Shown: positions 1 through 9,685, counted from the stretch's first letter. The stretch is 64,000 nt of DNA from Pseudomonas sp. LP_7_YM (GCF_004364435.1 NZ_SOCT01000001.1:806001-870000); one strand, 5' to 3'. Notes: a model not told the origin generated them from the letters alone. A program made the numbers and translations.

Positions 1-462
1 TATGCCGTCGGGCGTGGGGATAGCGCCTGCCAGGGCATTGATTTCGATGATCCGTCCCCAGCGCTGTTCACGCATGTACGGCACCACCGCCTGCACGAAG
101 CGAAAGTGGCCCATCTGCAAGACGTTGGCGTGTTCAAGAATGGCTTCCGGAGTAAGGGTGTCCAGATTGCCGCCTCGACCCTGACCGGCGTTGTTCACTA
201 GCACATCGACGCCGCCCCAGGCCTGTGCAACTTCCGAGACAAAGGCCTGCACAGCTGCGCTGTCCGTCACGTCCACCGCCCGGGCGATGACCGCTTGTGC
301 CCGCTCCGTCAGGGCCTGTCCCGCCTCGCGCACGGCTTGCTCGCTGCGTGCGCAAATGGCGACGCGTGCACCTTCGCTGGCAAAAGCCCTGGCAATCGCA
401 AGGCCGATACCCCTTGAGCCTCCCGTGATGATGACGCGTTTGGCGCTCAGGTCGATATTCAT
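1..462 (-). CDS. Short-chain dehydrogenase/reductase, C-terminus cut by window edge
   Basis: Reading leftward from an ATG at 462, 154 codons run open to the window edge. The start is preceded by GAGGAAA at a good distance. The N-terminus begins MNIDLSAKRVIITGG and has the nucleotide-binding TGGSRGIG motif, then VLVNNAG, both typical of classical NAD(P)-dependent SDRs. The Tyr/Lys active site lies beyond the window. It is transcribed away from the DUF1302 operon and shares a 433-bp intergenic region with it that holds one copy of the cluster operator (592-614). The likely role is oxidation or reduction of an alcohol/ketone on the cluster substrate; the substrate cannot be read from sequence. 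Confidence 0.88.
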   Translation of the reverse strand, partial: MNIDLSAKRVIITGGSRGIGLAIARAFASEGARVAICARSEQAVREAGQALTERAQAVIARAVDVTDSAAVQAFVSEVAQAWGGVDVLVNNAGQGRGGNLDTLTPEAILEHANVLQMGHFRFVQAVVPYMREQRWGRIIEINALAGAIPTPDGI

Positions 463-591
463 CAACTTTCCTCTTTTTGTCGTTATGTACCGCATCTGAC
501 GGGGCTTTGAGTCGGTACGGAGCCTGCCTTTGAGCGGTGTTGGAATGCGCGGCGGCCCATGGGCTCGACCTTGGTCTCTGAAACTTTAATT

Positions 592-614
592 GAACATTAA
601 TAAATAATGTGTGC
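592..614 (+). promoter_or_regulatory. Cluster operator site A (GAACAT-N11-GTGTGC)
   Basis: Matches the shared dyad at the ACA-N13-TGT core, but the right arm is weak at its end. TGAACA could serve as -35 with AGTATT (615-620) as -10, 18 bp apart. It lies 130 bp upstream of the SDR start and 280 bp upstream of the DUF1302 start. Confidence 0.5.
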
Positions 615-675
615 AGTATTGCCCTGTCGGCCAACGTGCGCAAGGGCGCCAGGTGATCGAGCTGAACGCAGTAAA

Positions 676-717
676 GAATTCTGTATATAGAACGTAAATC
701 TTTATGTGGAATTCTGT
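676..717 (+). repeat. Direct repeat GAATTCTGT, 33-bp period
   Basis: Two identical 9-bp copies, 676-684 and 709-717, start 33 bp apart, about three helical turns, upstream of the DUF1302 operon. The spacing would suit a dimeric activator binding one DNA face. The function is inferred only. Confidence 0.35.
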
Positions 718-872
718 GAAAAGATCAATTACCTTGAGATTCAGCTGACGAGGTGGCGGCAAGCCGAGGTGGAAATAGCCTCAGGCGCCCATCGTCCGGG
801 CTGCAATCGAAGCGATCTATCCTCGGGGCAGAACGCGAACCAGCAGGGCCCGGATGCACATAAACGACTGAA

Positions 873-883
873 AATAAAAATAA
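873..883 (+). promoter_or_regulatory. CA motif (Hfq/Crc site) of the first DUF1302 gene
   Basis: AATAAAAATAA fits AANAANAANAA and sits just upstream of the AAAAGGT ribosome-binding region and the ATG at 896. Confidence 0.6.
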
Positions 884-895
884 AAGGTAGTTTGC

Positions 896-2557
896 ATGAG
901 AGACATGACCAACCCGGGTCGCGTAGCGTTGACCCATGGTGCGATCACCCTGTTGATGCTGGGATGCGGGCAAGGTGCGATTGCCGCATCCTTCGACCTG
1001 CCTAACCCTGACTACCGTCTGCGCTGGGACAACACCGTGCGATACAACCTGGGCATGCGTACCGACGGCCAGAACAGTCGCATCATGAATACCCCCAACT
1101 ATGACGAGTCGGACGGCAAGTTCGGTCGGGGCGATATCGTGACAAATCGGCTAGATGTGTTAACCGAAATCGACTTCTCCTACCTCAACGACTGGGGCGC
1201 ACGTTTGAGCGCGGCCGGCTGGTACGACCAGGCTTACCATGACGACAACGTCAAAAGTAACGTGCCCGGCTACGCCACCAGCTATCAAAACGATCATTAC
1301 AGCGGCGAGGTGAAACGCTACGTGCAGGGACCGTCGGGTGAGATCCTCGATGCGTTCCTGTGGCGCAACTTTGTCATCGGCGACACGCCGGTCAACGTGA
1401 AGGCTGGTCGGCACACCAACTACTGGGGCGAAGGCCTGTTGTTCGGTGCCCATTCGGTTTCCTATTCCCAGGCCCCGAGCGATGGTGTGAAGGCGGCCAC
1501 CAGCCCTGGCATCGAAACCAAGGAAGTGTTTTTGCCGGTCGGACAGGTGTCGGCCAAGGCACAGGTCACCGACAGTCTGTCGGTCGCCGGTCAGTACTTT
1601 TATGAGTGGGAACCCACCCGGATTCCCTACGGCGGTACTTATTTCGGCGGCGCTGACCCATTGTTCGAGGGGCCTGATCGCCTGCCGCTCGCGGCCAACG
1701 GCTCGGTGTTCCAGCGTCAGAATTCGCGCTTTGGCCGCGACGGCAAGAACTGGGGCGTCATGGCCAAACTCAACGTGGAAGCACTGGAATCGACCATCGG
1801 CGCCTACTACCGCGAGTTCGATGACTACCAGCCCTGGCTTGCGCCGCAGATCAAGGCCTCTTCCGGGTTGTACCGGGTGGTCTATCCACGAGGCGTGAAA
1901 CTGGCGGGCTTGAGTTTTTCCCGGGTGATCAACACTGTCGCGGTCGGTAGCGAGGTGTCCTATCGCATGAACGGCGCCCTGAACGCCACCGGGGTCAGCA
2001 CCGTCGACAACGAGGGTCCGCGCGGCGATACCTTGCACTTCGTGGCCAATGCGGTGTACGGCGTGCCGCGTAACTTCATTTCGGAAAATGCCACGCTGGT
2101 CGGCGAATTCGCCTACAGCCACCTGCTGCGTGTCACTGAACATGACGAGCTGTACAAAGGCGCCGGGACTGCCGCCTGTACCAACGCCCGCACGCCCACC
2201 CTCGCCGGTTCCGGCAGTGAGTCGGACGGCTGCTCTTCGAAAAACTACTACGCGATGGCGGTCAACTACACCCCGCAATACCTCTCGATCTTCCCTTCGT
2301 GGGACCTGGATGTCCCGCTGACCGTCAACTACGGCCTGCACGGTAACGCCCCCACCGCGGGCGGCGGTAACGAAGGCGCGCTGGCCTATTCGGTCGGCGT
2401 CAAGTTCACCTACGCCCAGCTGTATGAATTCGGTCTGCGTTACGCCGACACCGAAGCGCGCTCCAAAAACCTGGGCAACGGGACGATCGCCGGCAACGGT
2501 AACGTCGGCGGCACGGATCGCGGATGGCTGGCGTTCACCTTCAAAACCTCATTCTGA
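896..2557 (+). CDS. DUF1302 family outer-membrane protein (copy 1)
   Basis: Predicted outer-membrane beta-barrel protein of the DUF1302 family, 553 aa. The N-terminus has a hydrophobic stretch (residues about 12-30) ending near AIAASFDL, consistent with export. The mature part opens with RWDNTVRYNLG, and the C-terminus ends in LAFTFKTSF; a terminal Phe is the usual barrel-insertion signal. Start ATG 896 is preceded by AAAAGGT. The second copy at 59377-61032 matches over most of its length, and both are followed by a DUF1329 gene. The family is recurrently encoded beside DUF1329 and RND pumps in clusters for hydrophobic substrates, so a role in moving a lipophilic substrate across the outer membrane is inferred, not proven. 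Confidence 0.88.
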   Translation: MRDMTNPGRVALTHGAITLLMLGCGQGAIAASFDLPNPDYRLRWDNTVRYNLGMRTDGQNSRIMNTPNYDESDGKFGRGDIVTNRLDVLTEIDFSYLNDWGARLSAAGWYDQAYHDDNVKSNVPGYATSYQNDHYSGEVKRYVQGPSGEILDAFLWRNFVIGDTPVNVKAGRHTNYWGEGLLFGAHSVSYSQAPSDGVKAATSPGIETKEVFLPVGQVSAKAQVTDSLSVAGQYFYEWEPTRIPYGGTYFGGADPLFEGPDRLPLAANGSVFQRQNSRFGRDGKNWGVMAKLNVEALESTIGAYYREFDDYQPWLAPQIKASSGLYRVVYPRGVKLAGLSFSRVINTVAVGSEVSYRMNGALNATGVSTVDNEGPRGDTLHFVANAVYGVPRNFISENATLVGEFAYSHLLRVTEHDELYKGAGTAACTNARTPTLAGSGSESDGCSSKNYYAMAVNYTPQYLSIFPSWDLDVPLTVNYGLHGNAPTAGGGNEGALAYSVGVKFTYAQLYEFGLRYADTEARSKNLGNGTIAGNGNVGGTDRGWLAFTFKTSF

Positions 2558-2587
2558 CAAATCCAATAAGAATCGGAGTAAGCCTGT

Positions 2588-3952
2588 ATGAAACGACAAC
2601 TTGCCTTATCCCTCGTGCTGACAGGATTTGCTACCTGCAGCCTGGCTGCGGTGCCGGCCAACGAAGCTGCGGAAATCGGCAAGACCCTGACGCCGTTCGG
2701 TGCGTTGTTGGCCGGCAATGCCGACGGCAGCATTCCCGCCTATACGGGCGGCCTGACCACCGCTCCGGCGGGTTTTAAACCGGACAGCGGTTTCTGGGTC
2801 GATCCGTTCAAGGACGAGAAACCGCTGTTTCGCATCGACTCGAAAAACGTCGACAAGTACGCCGACAAACTCAGCGAGGGCCAGAAAACCCTGCTCAAGA
2901 AATACCCGGATTACTACCTGGACATCTATCCGTCTCATCGCACCACCGCCTACCCCAAGGCCGTGCTGGATGCGACCGCACGCAACGTCACCAGCTGCCG
3001 GATCCTGAAGGACGGCCTGGCGGTCGACACCGCGTGCCGCGGCGGTCTGCCGTTCCCGATTCCCAAGACCGGCAATGAGGTGATGTGGAACCAGCAGCTG
3101 CGCTACAAGATTGGCACCGGTTACTCGACCACATCTTCGTCCAACAGCTGGGTGGTCGACGCCAACGGCTCGGTTACCAAAACCGCCGAACAGGCCACCT
3201 TCGAAGAAACCCCGTACTACCAGGTCACTCAGCAGGACCGCGATCCGATGATGTACGCGCGGGTGTTCTCCCTCAACAACTACCCGGCGCGCCGTTCGGG
3301 GGAAGTGGTGGTGATCAGCGATTACCTGGACCCGCAAGCCAAGGCGCGCCGCTCATTCAGCTATTCGCCGGGCCAGCGTCGGGTAAAGAAGGCGCCTGAA
3401 TTCACCTTCGACACACCGGTGGCCAGTCAGGGCGGCGTCACGCTGTTCGACGAACTGCAGATGTTCTCCGGCAGTCAGGACCGCTTCGATTACAAACTGG
3501 TCGGGCGCAAGGAAATGTACATCCCTTATAACGCCTACAAGTTCTATTTCAGCGCCAAACAGGATGAGCAGTTCAAGCCGCACTTCGCCAATCCGGAGAA
3601 CGAACGCTGGGAGCTGCATCGGGTGTGGGTAGTCGAAGCCACGCTCAAGCCGGGCGAGCGCCACGTGTATGGCAAGCGCACTTATTACCTCGACGAAGAC
3701 ACCTACGGCGTGGGCCTGTATGACGCCTGGGACAAGAGCGGGGCGCTGTATCGCTCTATCTTCCTCAGCGGCGTGCAGCTGTACGACAAGACCATTCCCT
3801 ACAACGTGAAGAACGTGGTCTACGACTTCAACAAAGGCATGTATGCGCTGCTCAACGATGGCCTCAAAGGCGGTTACAAGTTCGTCGACATACCGCTGAC
3901 CGAACGCGACATGAACGAGGAAGCGATCGTCACGCGGGTTACCCAGCGCTGA
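2588..3952 (+). CDS. DUF1329 family exported protein (copy 1)
   Basis: 454 aa with a clear signal peptide (MKRQLALSLVLTGFATCSLA) and probable cleavage before VPANE. It belongs to DUF1329, a family often paired with DUF1302 barrels. Features seen include the early GNADGSIPAYTGGL segment and many aromatic-rich strands, suggesting a periplasmic or outer-membrane-associated beta-rich fold. It starts 30 bp after DUF1302. A CA motif AATAAGAA (2565-2572) overlaps the leader before GGAG, implying Crc/Hfq control. The paralogue at 61083-62456 is strongly similar. It probably helps handle a lipophilic substrate in the envelope; mechanism unknown. Confidence 0.88.
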   Translation: MKRQLALSLVLTGFATCSLAAVPANEAAEIGKTLTPFGALLAGNADGSIPAYTGGLTTAPAGFKPDSGFWVDPFKDEKPLFRIDSKNVDKYADKLSEGQKTLLKKYPDYYLDIYPSHRTTAYPKAVLDATARNVTSCRILKDGLAVDTACRGGLPFPIPKTGNEVMWNQQLRYKIGTGYSTTSSSNSWVVDANGSVTKTAEQATFEETPYYQVTQQDRDPMMYARVFSLNNYPARRSGEVVVISDYLDPQAKARRSFSYSPGQRRVKKAPEFTFDTPVASQGGVTLFDELQMFSGSQDRFDYKLVGRKEMYIPYNAYKFYFSAKQDEQFKPHFANPENERWELHRVWVVEATLKPGERHVYGKRTYYLDEDTYGVGLYDAWDKSGALYRSIFLSGVQLYDKTIPYNVKNVVYDFNKGMYALLNDGLKGGYKFVDIPLTERDMNEEAIVTRVTQR

Positions 3953-4073
3953 TACGTGCAGCCTGATGCAAGGATCGGTCAACGGCGTCACGTCACAGCG
4001 GATGCCGTTGCCTTGGGCGTGAAGCAATACCATCGGGCAACCGTTTCAGGTCGCCCGCATGAGGATAAAAATA

Positions 4074-5225
4074 ATGATTAGCCCTGAACCCCATGCCGCT
4101 TGCCAGGCGGCACAGGCCCCGTTAAAGCCGGCGCGCGCCTGGCCTGCCACCTTTCGTGCCTGCGTGCTCGCTGCCTGCCTGATAAGCGCGATGCACCCGG
4201 TGCACGCCGCCCCCGTCGGTGAGGTACTGGAGACCCCCGCGCAGACCGTCGACGAACGCTTGCCGGTCCCGGTGGTGTCGGTGGCCAGGGCCGGCGAGGC
4301 GCTGATCGGCGTAGGCCCGCACGGCGTCATCCAGCGCTCGGTCGATGCGGGACAGAGCTGGCAGCAGGTCACAAGCCCGGTGTCCAGCGACCTGGTTCAA
4401 GTGCGCTTCATCGATGATCGCAACGGATGGATCGTCGGCCATGACTCCCTGGTCATGCACAGCAGCGATGCCGGGAAAAGCTGGCAGGTGCAGCTCGACG
4501 GTCGCAGCCTGCTCACGCTGTTGCATGATTATTACCAGCCGTTGGCCGACAAGGGCGACGACGCAGCGGCGCAGGTGCTTAACGAAGTCGCCACGGCCAG
4601 CGGCAGCACGGCCACCCCCGGGGTGCTCGCCGCGCCGTTTCTGGATGTGCTGTTCGATGGGCACGGCAATGGCTTCGTCGCCGGTGCCTTTGGCATGCTG
4701 CTGCACAGCACCGACAACGGCGCGCACTGGCAGCCATGGGTCGAACGCAGTGACAACGAACGACGCATGCATTTGTACGGCCTGGCGCAACGGGACGGCG
4801 TGTTCTACATCAGCGGCGAACAGGGCCTGCTGCTCAAACAGGACGTCGCCGGCGAGCGCTTCACCCATATCGAATTGCCCTATGCCGGAACGCTGTTTGG
4901 CGTCGCGGCGCTGAACGATGTGCTGCTGGTCCACGGGCTGCGCGGCAACCTCTACGCCAGCCGCGATGAGGGTCAGCAGTGGCAGAAGATCGACACCGGT
5001 ATTGCCTCCAGCCTGGTGAATATCATCCGTCAGGGTAACCGCTGGCTGGTGGTCGGGCAGGGCGGTGAACTGGTCGGGCTCGACCGCCGGACCCTGGAAG
5101 TGAACACCTTGCCTCGGGTGCCGGGCGGCGAGGTCTATGGCGCCAGCGACAGCGGCAAACCGGGCGAACTGCTGGTGTCGCGCTTCTCAGGCGCCAGGGT
5201 CGTGAATATCGCCACCGCCGAATGA
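4074..5225 (+). CDS. YCF48/BNR-repeat exported protein
   Basis: 383 aa from ATG 4074. This start is preferred over the in-frame ATG at 4059 because GAGGAT (4061-4066) is correctly spaced before it. A long polar N-region precedes a hydrophobic core and a cleavage-like VHA-AP. At least four Asp-box (SxDxGxxW) motifs are visible (SVDAGQSW, SSDAGKSW, STDNGAHW, SRDEGQQW), indicating a YCF48-like beta-propeller. A CA motif AAAAATAA (4067-4074) overlaps the start. Such proteins often lie between DUF1302/DUF1329 and MMPL genes, as here, and may act as a periplasmic adaptor or assembly factor for the pump; that role is inferred. Confidence 0.85.
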   Translation: MISPEPHAACQAAQAPLKPARAWPATFRACVLAACLISAMHPVHAAPVGEVLETPAQTVDERLPVPVVSVARAGEALIGVGPHGVIQRSVDAGQSWQQVTSPVSSDLVQVRFIDDRNGWIVGHDSLVMHSSDAGKSWQVQLDGRSLLTLLHDYYQPLADKGDDAAAQVLNEVATASGSTATPGVLAAPFLDVLFDGHGNGFVAGAFGMLLHSTDNGAHWQPWVERSDNERRMHLYGLAQRDGVFYISGEQGLLLKQDVAGERFTHIELPYAGTLFGVAALNDVLLVHGLRGNLYASRDEGQQWQKIDTGIASSLVNIIRQGNRWLVVGQGGELVGLDRRTLEVNTLPRVPGGEVYGASDSGKPGELLVSRFSGARVVNIATAE

Positions 5226-5292
5226 TCTCGGCAATGCACTGCAACTGCAACGGCCGCTATGGCTGGCACGCATCTTCAACGGGAATGCAGCG

Positions 5293-7800
5293 ATGGTAGA
5301 GCAAAAGTACAACAGCGGAATGCCGGTGATTCCAGACCTCAAGGACTTCGACATGAACTCCGGCGGCCTGCTGGAGCGCGTGATCTTCAACAACCGCATT
5401 CCGGTGATCATCGGCTGCGTGTTGGCGACCCTGATTCTCGGGTTTTTCGCGACCCGCCTTCAGGTCAACGCCAGCTTCGAGAAAATGATTCCCAGCGCCA
5501 GCCCCTATATCAAGAACTACCTGACCTACAAAAGCGAGCTTCCGGGACTGGGCAACACCATCCGCATCGTGGTCGAGAACAAGACTGGCGACATCTACGA
5601 CCCCGAATACCTGCAAACCCTGCAGAAGGTCAACGACACGCTGTACCTGATCCCCGGCGTCGATCGCTCGTGGATGAAGTCGCTGTGGATGCCGATCGTG
5701 CGCTGGAAGGAAGTGACCGAAGAAGGCATCGAGGGCGGCGCCGTGATGCCGGCCGATTACAACGCCAGCGCCGCGTCGATCGACAAGCTGCGGCAGAACA
5801 TTGCCCGCGCCAACATCATGGGCAACCTGGTGGCCAACAACAGCCAGTCGAGCATGATCGTCGCGCCGCTGCTGGAAACCAATCCGCAAACCGGACAGGC
5901 GCTCGATTACGGCGAATTTTCCCGGCAGCTGGAAAGCCAGATCCGTGTGCTGCAAAGCGACAAGGTCGGCATTCACATCGTTGGTTTCAGCAAGCTGGTC
6001 GGTGATCTGATCGACGGCCTGTATGCGGTGATGATGTTCTTCGGCATTTCGGTGGTCATCGCTGCGCTGTTCGTCTACCTCTACACCCGCTGCCTGCGCA
6101 GTACGCTGCTGCTGGTGGGGGTGGCGATTGCCGGGGTGATCTGGCTCCTGGGGCTGATGGAATTGCTGGGTTATTCGCTGGACCCGTATTCGATCCTGGT
6201 GCCGTTTCTGATCTTCGCTATCGGCCTGTCCCATGGCACGCAGAAGATGAACGGCATCCTGCAGGACATCGGTCGCGGCACGCACAAATACATCGCGGCG
6301 CGTTACACTTTTCGCCGCCTGTTCCTCACCGGGCTGACGGCGCTGCTGACCAATATCGTCGGCTTCGCGGTGCTGGTGATCATCGACATTCCGGTGATTC
6401 GAGATCTGGCGCTGACCACCAGCATTGGCGTGGCGGTGTTGATTTTCACCAAGCTGCTGCTGATTCCGGTGGCGCTGTCCTACCTGGGCGTGAGCAAGAA
6501 AGCGGCACGCATCGCCATCGAGAAAGACCGCGCCGGGGAAGCCAACAAAGGCTTGCTGGGCCGTATCTGGCGCGGCCTCGACCGTTTCACCGAGCGCCGC
6601 TGGGCCACGTTGGTGATCGTCGCCTCACTGCTGGTGACCGCTGGCGGCAGCGCGGTGATGATGCACCTGAAGGTGGGTGACCTCGACCCGGGCGCGCCGG
6701 AGTTACGGCCGGATTCGCGCTACAACCTGGACAGCGCCTTCATCTCGAAAAACTACGGGCTTTCCAGTGATCAGTTCGTGGTGATCATGACCACCCCTGA
6801 AGACAGCTGCCGCCTGTACTCTGCGTTGCAGGCCATGGATCGCCTGGCCTGGCGCCTGCGCCAGACGCCTGGGGTGCAGACCACCAGCTCCTTGCCCGAG
6901 GCGGTCAGGTTCATCACCTCCGGCATGGCCGAAGGCAGTGGCAAGTGGCTGACCATCAGCCGAGATCAAGCCATCACCAATGCCTCGGTGGACGCTGCGA
7001 TGATCTCCCAACCCGGCATCACCAATCAGAAATGCTCGGTGACGCCGCTGGTGGCCTACCTGGCCGATCATAAGGCCGACACCCTGAACCGGGTGCTGAC
7101 CGTGGCGCAGGAGTTTGCCGATCAGAGCAAGGCCTCCGGGGTTGCCGATCAACCGCAGTTTTTGCTGGCCGCAGGTAACGCGGGGATTGAAGCGGCGACC
7201 AATATCGAGGTCGAGAAAGGCATCATCACCATGTACTTCGCGGTGTACGGCGCCACGGCGCTGCTGTGCCTGCTGACCTTCCGCAGCTGGCGTGCAACGC
7301 TGGTCGCGCTGATTCCGCTGGTCATGACCACGATCATCTGCAAGGCCTTGATGGTCTGGCTGGGCATCGGCCTGAAGGTCGCGACGTTGCCGGTGATCGC
7401 CGTAGGCGTCGGGGTCGGTGTGGACTACGCCCTGTATTTGCTCAGTGTGCAACTGGCGGTGCAGGCGCGCGGCGGTTCGCTGGCCACGGCCTATCGCCGC
7501 TCGCTGGACTTCACCGGCCGGGTGGTGGCGCTGATCGGCCTGACCATGGCCGCAGGCGTGATCACCTGGGCCTGGTCACCGATCAAGTTCCAGGCCGACA
7601 TGGGCATCCTGCTGACGTTCATGTTCCTGTGGAACATGCTCGGTGCGCTGGTGCTGATTCCTGCGCTGTCGCACTACCTGCTCAACCCCAAGGCGCGCAA
7701 CGACACCGAATTGGACGAAGTGAATGCGCCAGGTTCCAGCGGCACCGTGCTGCCCAAGGATCGTCCGAAAACGCACTCGGCGGCCATCGTCTCCCACTGA
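5293..7800 (+). CDS. MMPL/RND-family transporter
   Basis: 835-aa inner-membrane protein with two halves, each a single membrane helix, a large periplasmic loop and a bundle of about five helices (first helix about residues 36-56; bundles near 240-400 and 645-800). The family is the proton-driven RND/MMPL exporters that move lipids or hydrophobic small molecules. Clear segments include FLIFAIGLSHG and GVGVGVDYALYLL in the transmembrane bundles. It lies 67 bp after the YCF48 gene in the same direction. Together with DUF1302, DUF1329 and YCF48 it probably forms one envelope transport system; direction of transport (uptake or export) cannot be read from sequence. Confidence 0.9.
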   Translation: MVEQKYNSGMPVIPDLKDFDMNSGGLLERVIFNNRIPVIIGCVLATLILGFFATRLQVNASFEKMIPSASPYIKNYLTYKSELPGLGNTIRIVVENKTGDIYDPEYLQTLQKVNDTLYLIPGVDRSWMKSLWMPIVRWKEVTEEGIEGGAVMPADYNASAASIDKLRQNIARANIMGNLVANNSQSSMIVAPLLETNPQTGQALDYGEFSRQLESQIRVLQSDKVGIHIVGFSKLVGDLIDGLYAVMMFFGISVVIAALFVYLYTRCLRSTLLLVGVAIAGVIWLLGLMELLGYSLDPYSILVPFLIFAIGLSHGTQKMNGILQDIGRGTHKYIAARYTFRRLFLTGLTALLTNIVGFAVLVIIDIPVIRDLALTTSIGVAVLIFTKLLLIPVALSYLGVSKKAARIAIEKDRAGEANKGLLGRIWRGLDRFTERRWATLVIVASLLVTAGGSAVMMHLKVGDLDPGAPELRPDSRYNLDSAFISKNYGLSSDQFVVIMTTPEDSCRLYSALQAMDRLAWRLRQTPGVQTTSSLPEAVRFITSGMAEGSGKWLTISRDQAITNASVDAAMISQPGITNQKCSVTPLVAYLADHKADTLNRVLTVAQEFADQSKASGVADQPQFLLAAGNAGIEAATNIEVEKGIITMYFAVYGATALLCLLTFRSWRATLVALIPLVMTTIICKALMVWLGIGLKVATLPVIAVGVGVGVDYALYLLSVQLAVQARGGSLATAYRRSLDFTGRVVALIGLTMAAGVITWAWSPIKFQADMGILLTFMFLWNMLGALVLIPALSHYLLNPKARNDTELDEVNAPGSSGTVLPKDRPKTHSAAIVSH

Positions 7801-7837
7801 CGCAGGCTGGCCACAACACGGCTCAGCGCAGCCAGCC

Positions 7838-7848
7838 AATAACAACAA
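7838..7848 (+). promoter_or_regulatory. CA motif upstream of the VOC gene
   Basis: AATAACAACAA, a perfect extended AANAANAANAA match, about 49 nt before the ATG at 7897. It is further from the start than the other copies. Confidence 0.5.
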
Positions 7849-7896
7849 CCGCTGCCAGGCCAGCGGGACAAGCGAAAAAGCATAAGGGGAAAGGGT

Positions 7897-8862
7897 ATGT
7901 TCGATTTGTTGATGAGTGCCGACATGATGGTGCCGGACCCGGATGCCATGACCGAAAAACTGGTCGATAAGCTCGGCATTCACAAGCATGAGCGCTGGCG
8001 TCAGGCGTTCGATAACCATCCGTACATCGCGCACTTCCTGCGGGTTCACAAGTCGTTGGCCGTGTCGCCGACCCGCGTTGAACCCCAGTGGCACCTGGAC
8101 CGACCGAACCCGGGTGACCCGTTGTTCCATGACTTTCTGGAAAGCCTCAAGGCGTTCCAGGGCCGCCACCGACCGATGATTACCCACTCCATCGTGCTGG
8201 CAATCCACGGCGACAAGTTCAACGCACTGGTGCAAAAACTCATGGAGCGGCGCCTGCCGTTCCGCATGGCCCAGCGTACCGAGGAGATGCCCTTCGATCG
8301 CCTGTGGTTGGGCGTGACCCCGGAAAATCCCGTTTACGAGCCTTCGGTGGACGGTGGCCTGTGCATTGAAATCATGCCCATGGAACCGTTGCAGATGCCA
8401 GCGGACACCTTCGCCCAACCGCCGGTACAGCCCCGCGATCCGAAACCCGGCGATATGATTCGCGTGACCGCCCGCGGGTTTCTGGTGCGTGATCTGGACC
8501 AGACCCTGCGTCGCTGTGCAGCGAACCTGGACTGGGAGCCCAGCGGCGCGGTGCAAACCCTGCAAGAGGAGGGCTACCGCCGCGCCCGCATGGGCTTCAG
8601 CCTGGCCAACAGCGCAACGCTGGACATCATCGAAGCCACGCGCTGGGACAGCGAGGCCGGCGTGTATCTGAACAGCTGGGGCCCCGGCCCGTACTACATC
8701 CGCATCGGCGTGCACGGCCTTGAAGCCAAGGCCGAGGACCTGCGCGCGCGGGGTACGGCGTTCAAATGGATCGAAGCTAGCGAAGCCGTGGGTGGCAAAC
8801 CGCTGATCCGTATCGATCCCAGGGAACTGGACGGCCAGTTGTTTGAGTTCGAGGAGTGCTGA
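7897..8862 (+). CDS. VOC-superfamily (glyoxalase/dioxygenase-like) protein
   Basis: 321 aa, ATG after AAGGGGAAAGGGT. The C-terminal half (about 190-321) has the rhythm of a VOC domain: a predicted beta-alpha-beta start (MIRVTARGFLVRDLDQT), YIRIGVHGLEAKAEDL, and a terminal DGQLFEFEE, where the last Glu is a usual metal-ligand position. The N-terminal half may be a degenerate second VOC module (ITHSIVLAIHGDKFNALVQ). It is not a close match to the DitC-type extradiol enzyme in this window. It sits between the transporter and an enoyl-CoA hydratase gene, so an isomerase, hydrolase-like or lyase role in side-chain or ring breakdown is possible. Confidence 0.7.
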   Translation: MFDLLMSADMMVPDPDAMTEKLVDKLGIHKHERWRQAFDNHPYIAHFLRVHKSLAVSPTRVEPQWHLDRPNPGDPLFHDFLESLKAFQGRHRPMITHSIVLAIHGDKFNALVQKLMERRLPFRMAQRTEEMPFDRLWLGVTPENPVYEPSVDGGLCIEIMPMEPLQMPADTFAQPPVQPRDPKPGDMIRVTARGFLVRDLDQTLRRCAANLDWEPSGAVQTLQEEGYRRARMGFSLANSATLDIIEATRWDSEAGVYLNSWGPGPYYIRIGVHGLEAKAEDLRARGTAFKWIEASEAVGGKPLIRIDPRELDGQLFEFEEC

Positions 8863-8863
8863 G

Positions 8864-9685
8864 ATGAGTGACGAGCCTTTGCAGCCGCAACGAACGACGT
8901 TGATCAACGACGCCGTGACCATCGAGCGCGACGGCGCCGTGGGGTGGCTGGTGCTGACCCGCCCCGGACAGATCAATGCCATCAACGACCAGATTCGTCA
9001 TGGTGCCCCGCAAGCCTTGCGCCTGCTGGACGCCGACCCCGAAGTCAGGGTCATCGTGATTCGCGGCCAGGGTGAGCGCGGGTTTTGTGCCGGTGCCGAT
9101 ATCAAGGAGCGCCGTGGCGAAGAGACCGCGCTGCAGGTGCGCCAGCGGATACAGGGCTCACGCTGGATCAGCAGTCTGGACAGCATCGAGAAGCCAATCA
9201 TTGCGGCGATTCACGGTTATTGCATGGGCGGCGGCCTGGAACTGGCGCTGGCATGCGATATTCGCTTTGCCGCGCCCGATGCTGTCTTCGCCCTGCCGGA
9301 AACCGGTCTGGGTCTTATCCCCGGTGGCGGCGGCACTCAGCGCCTGTCCCGGGTGGTCGCGCCGGGACGCGCGCTGGACATGCTGCTTACGGGCGATCGC
9401 ATGAACGCGCAAGAAGCGCGCAACATCGGCCTGGTCAGTCGCCTGGCCAGTGACGCGACAGCCCTTTTGAGTGAGGTTCTGGCCTTCGCCCAGCGCATTG
9501 CCGCCAAGCCGCCTGCGGCCTCGGCGTCGGTTAAACGAGCGGCCCGGGCGGCGCTGGAGCTGGACCTCAAGAGCGGGCTGGATCTGGAACTTGACCTGTT
9601 CGCGCTGCTGGCGCCGAGCAAGGACGCCAAGGAAGCGGCCCAAGCCTTCGCCGAGCGGCGTGAGCCGCGTTTTACCGGCGAGTGA
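8864..9685 (+). CDS. Enoyl-CoA hydratase/isomerase (crotonase family)
   Basis: 273 aa. ATG 8864 is chosen because GAGGAG lies 7 nt upstream, overlapping the end of the VOC gene. Crotonase features are clear: the CoA/oxyanion segment GFCAGADIKER, then GGGLELALACDIRFA, and the catalytic-Glu region LPETGLGLIPGGGGTQRL. Predicted to hydrate or isomerise an enoyl-CoA intermediate in beta-oxidation of a ring-opened or side-chain product. The tight spacing with its neighbours indicates one operon. Confidence 0.92.
   Translation: MSDEPLQPQRTTLINDAVTIERDGAVGWLVLTRPGQINAINDQIRHGAPQALRLLDADPEVRVIVIRGQGERGFCAGADIKERRGEETALQVRQRIQGSRWISSLDSIEKPIIAAIHGYCMGGGLELALACDIRFAAPDAVFALPETGLGLIPGGGGTQRLSRVVAPGRALDMLLTGDRMNAQEARNIGLVSRLASDATALLSEVLAFAQRIAAKPPAASASVKRAARAALELDLKSGLDLELDLFALLAPSKDAKEAAQAFAERREPRFTGE

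Larger units (their letters stand above)
463..895. other. Divergent intergenic regulatory region
   Basis: AT-rich 433-bp gap between the leftward SDR and the rightward DUF1302 operon. It contains the operator-like dyad at 592-614 with an AGTATT -10-like hexamer at 615-620, a direct repeat of GAATTCTGT at 676-684 and 709-717, and a CA motif at 873-883. No convincing additional gene was seen. Confidence 0.6.
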
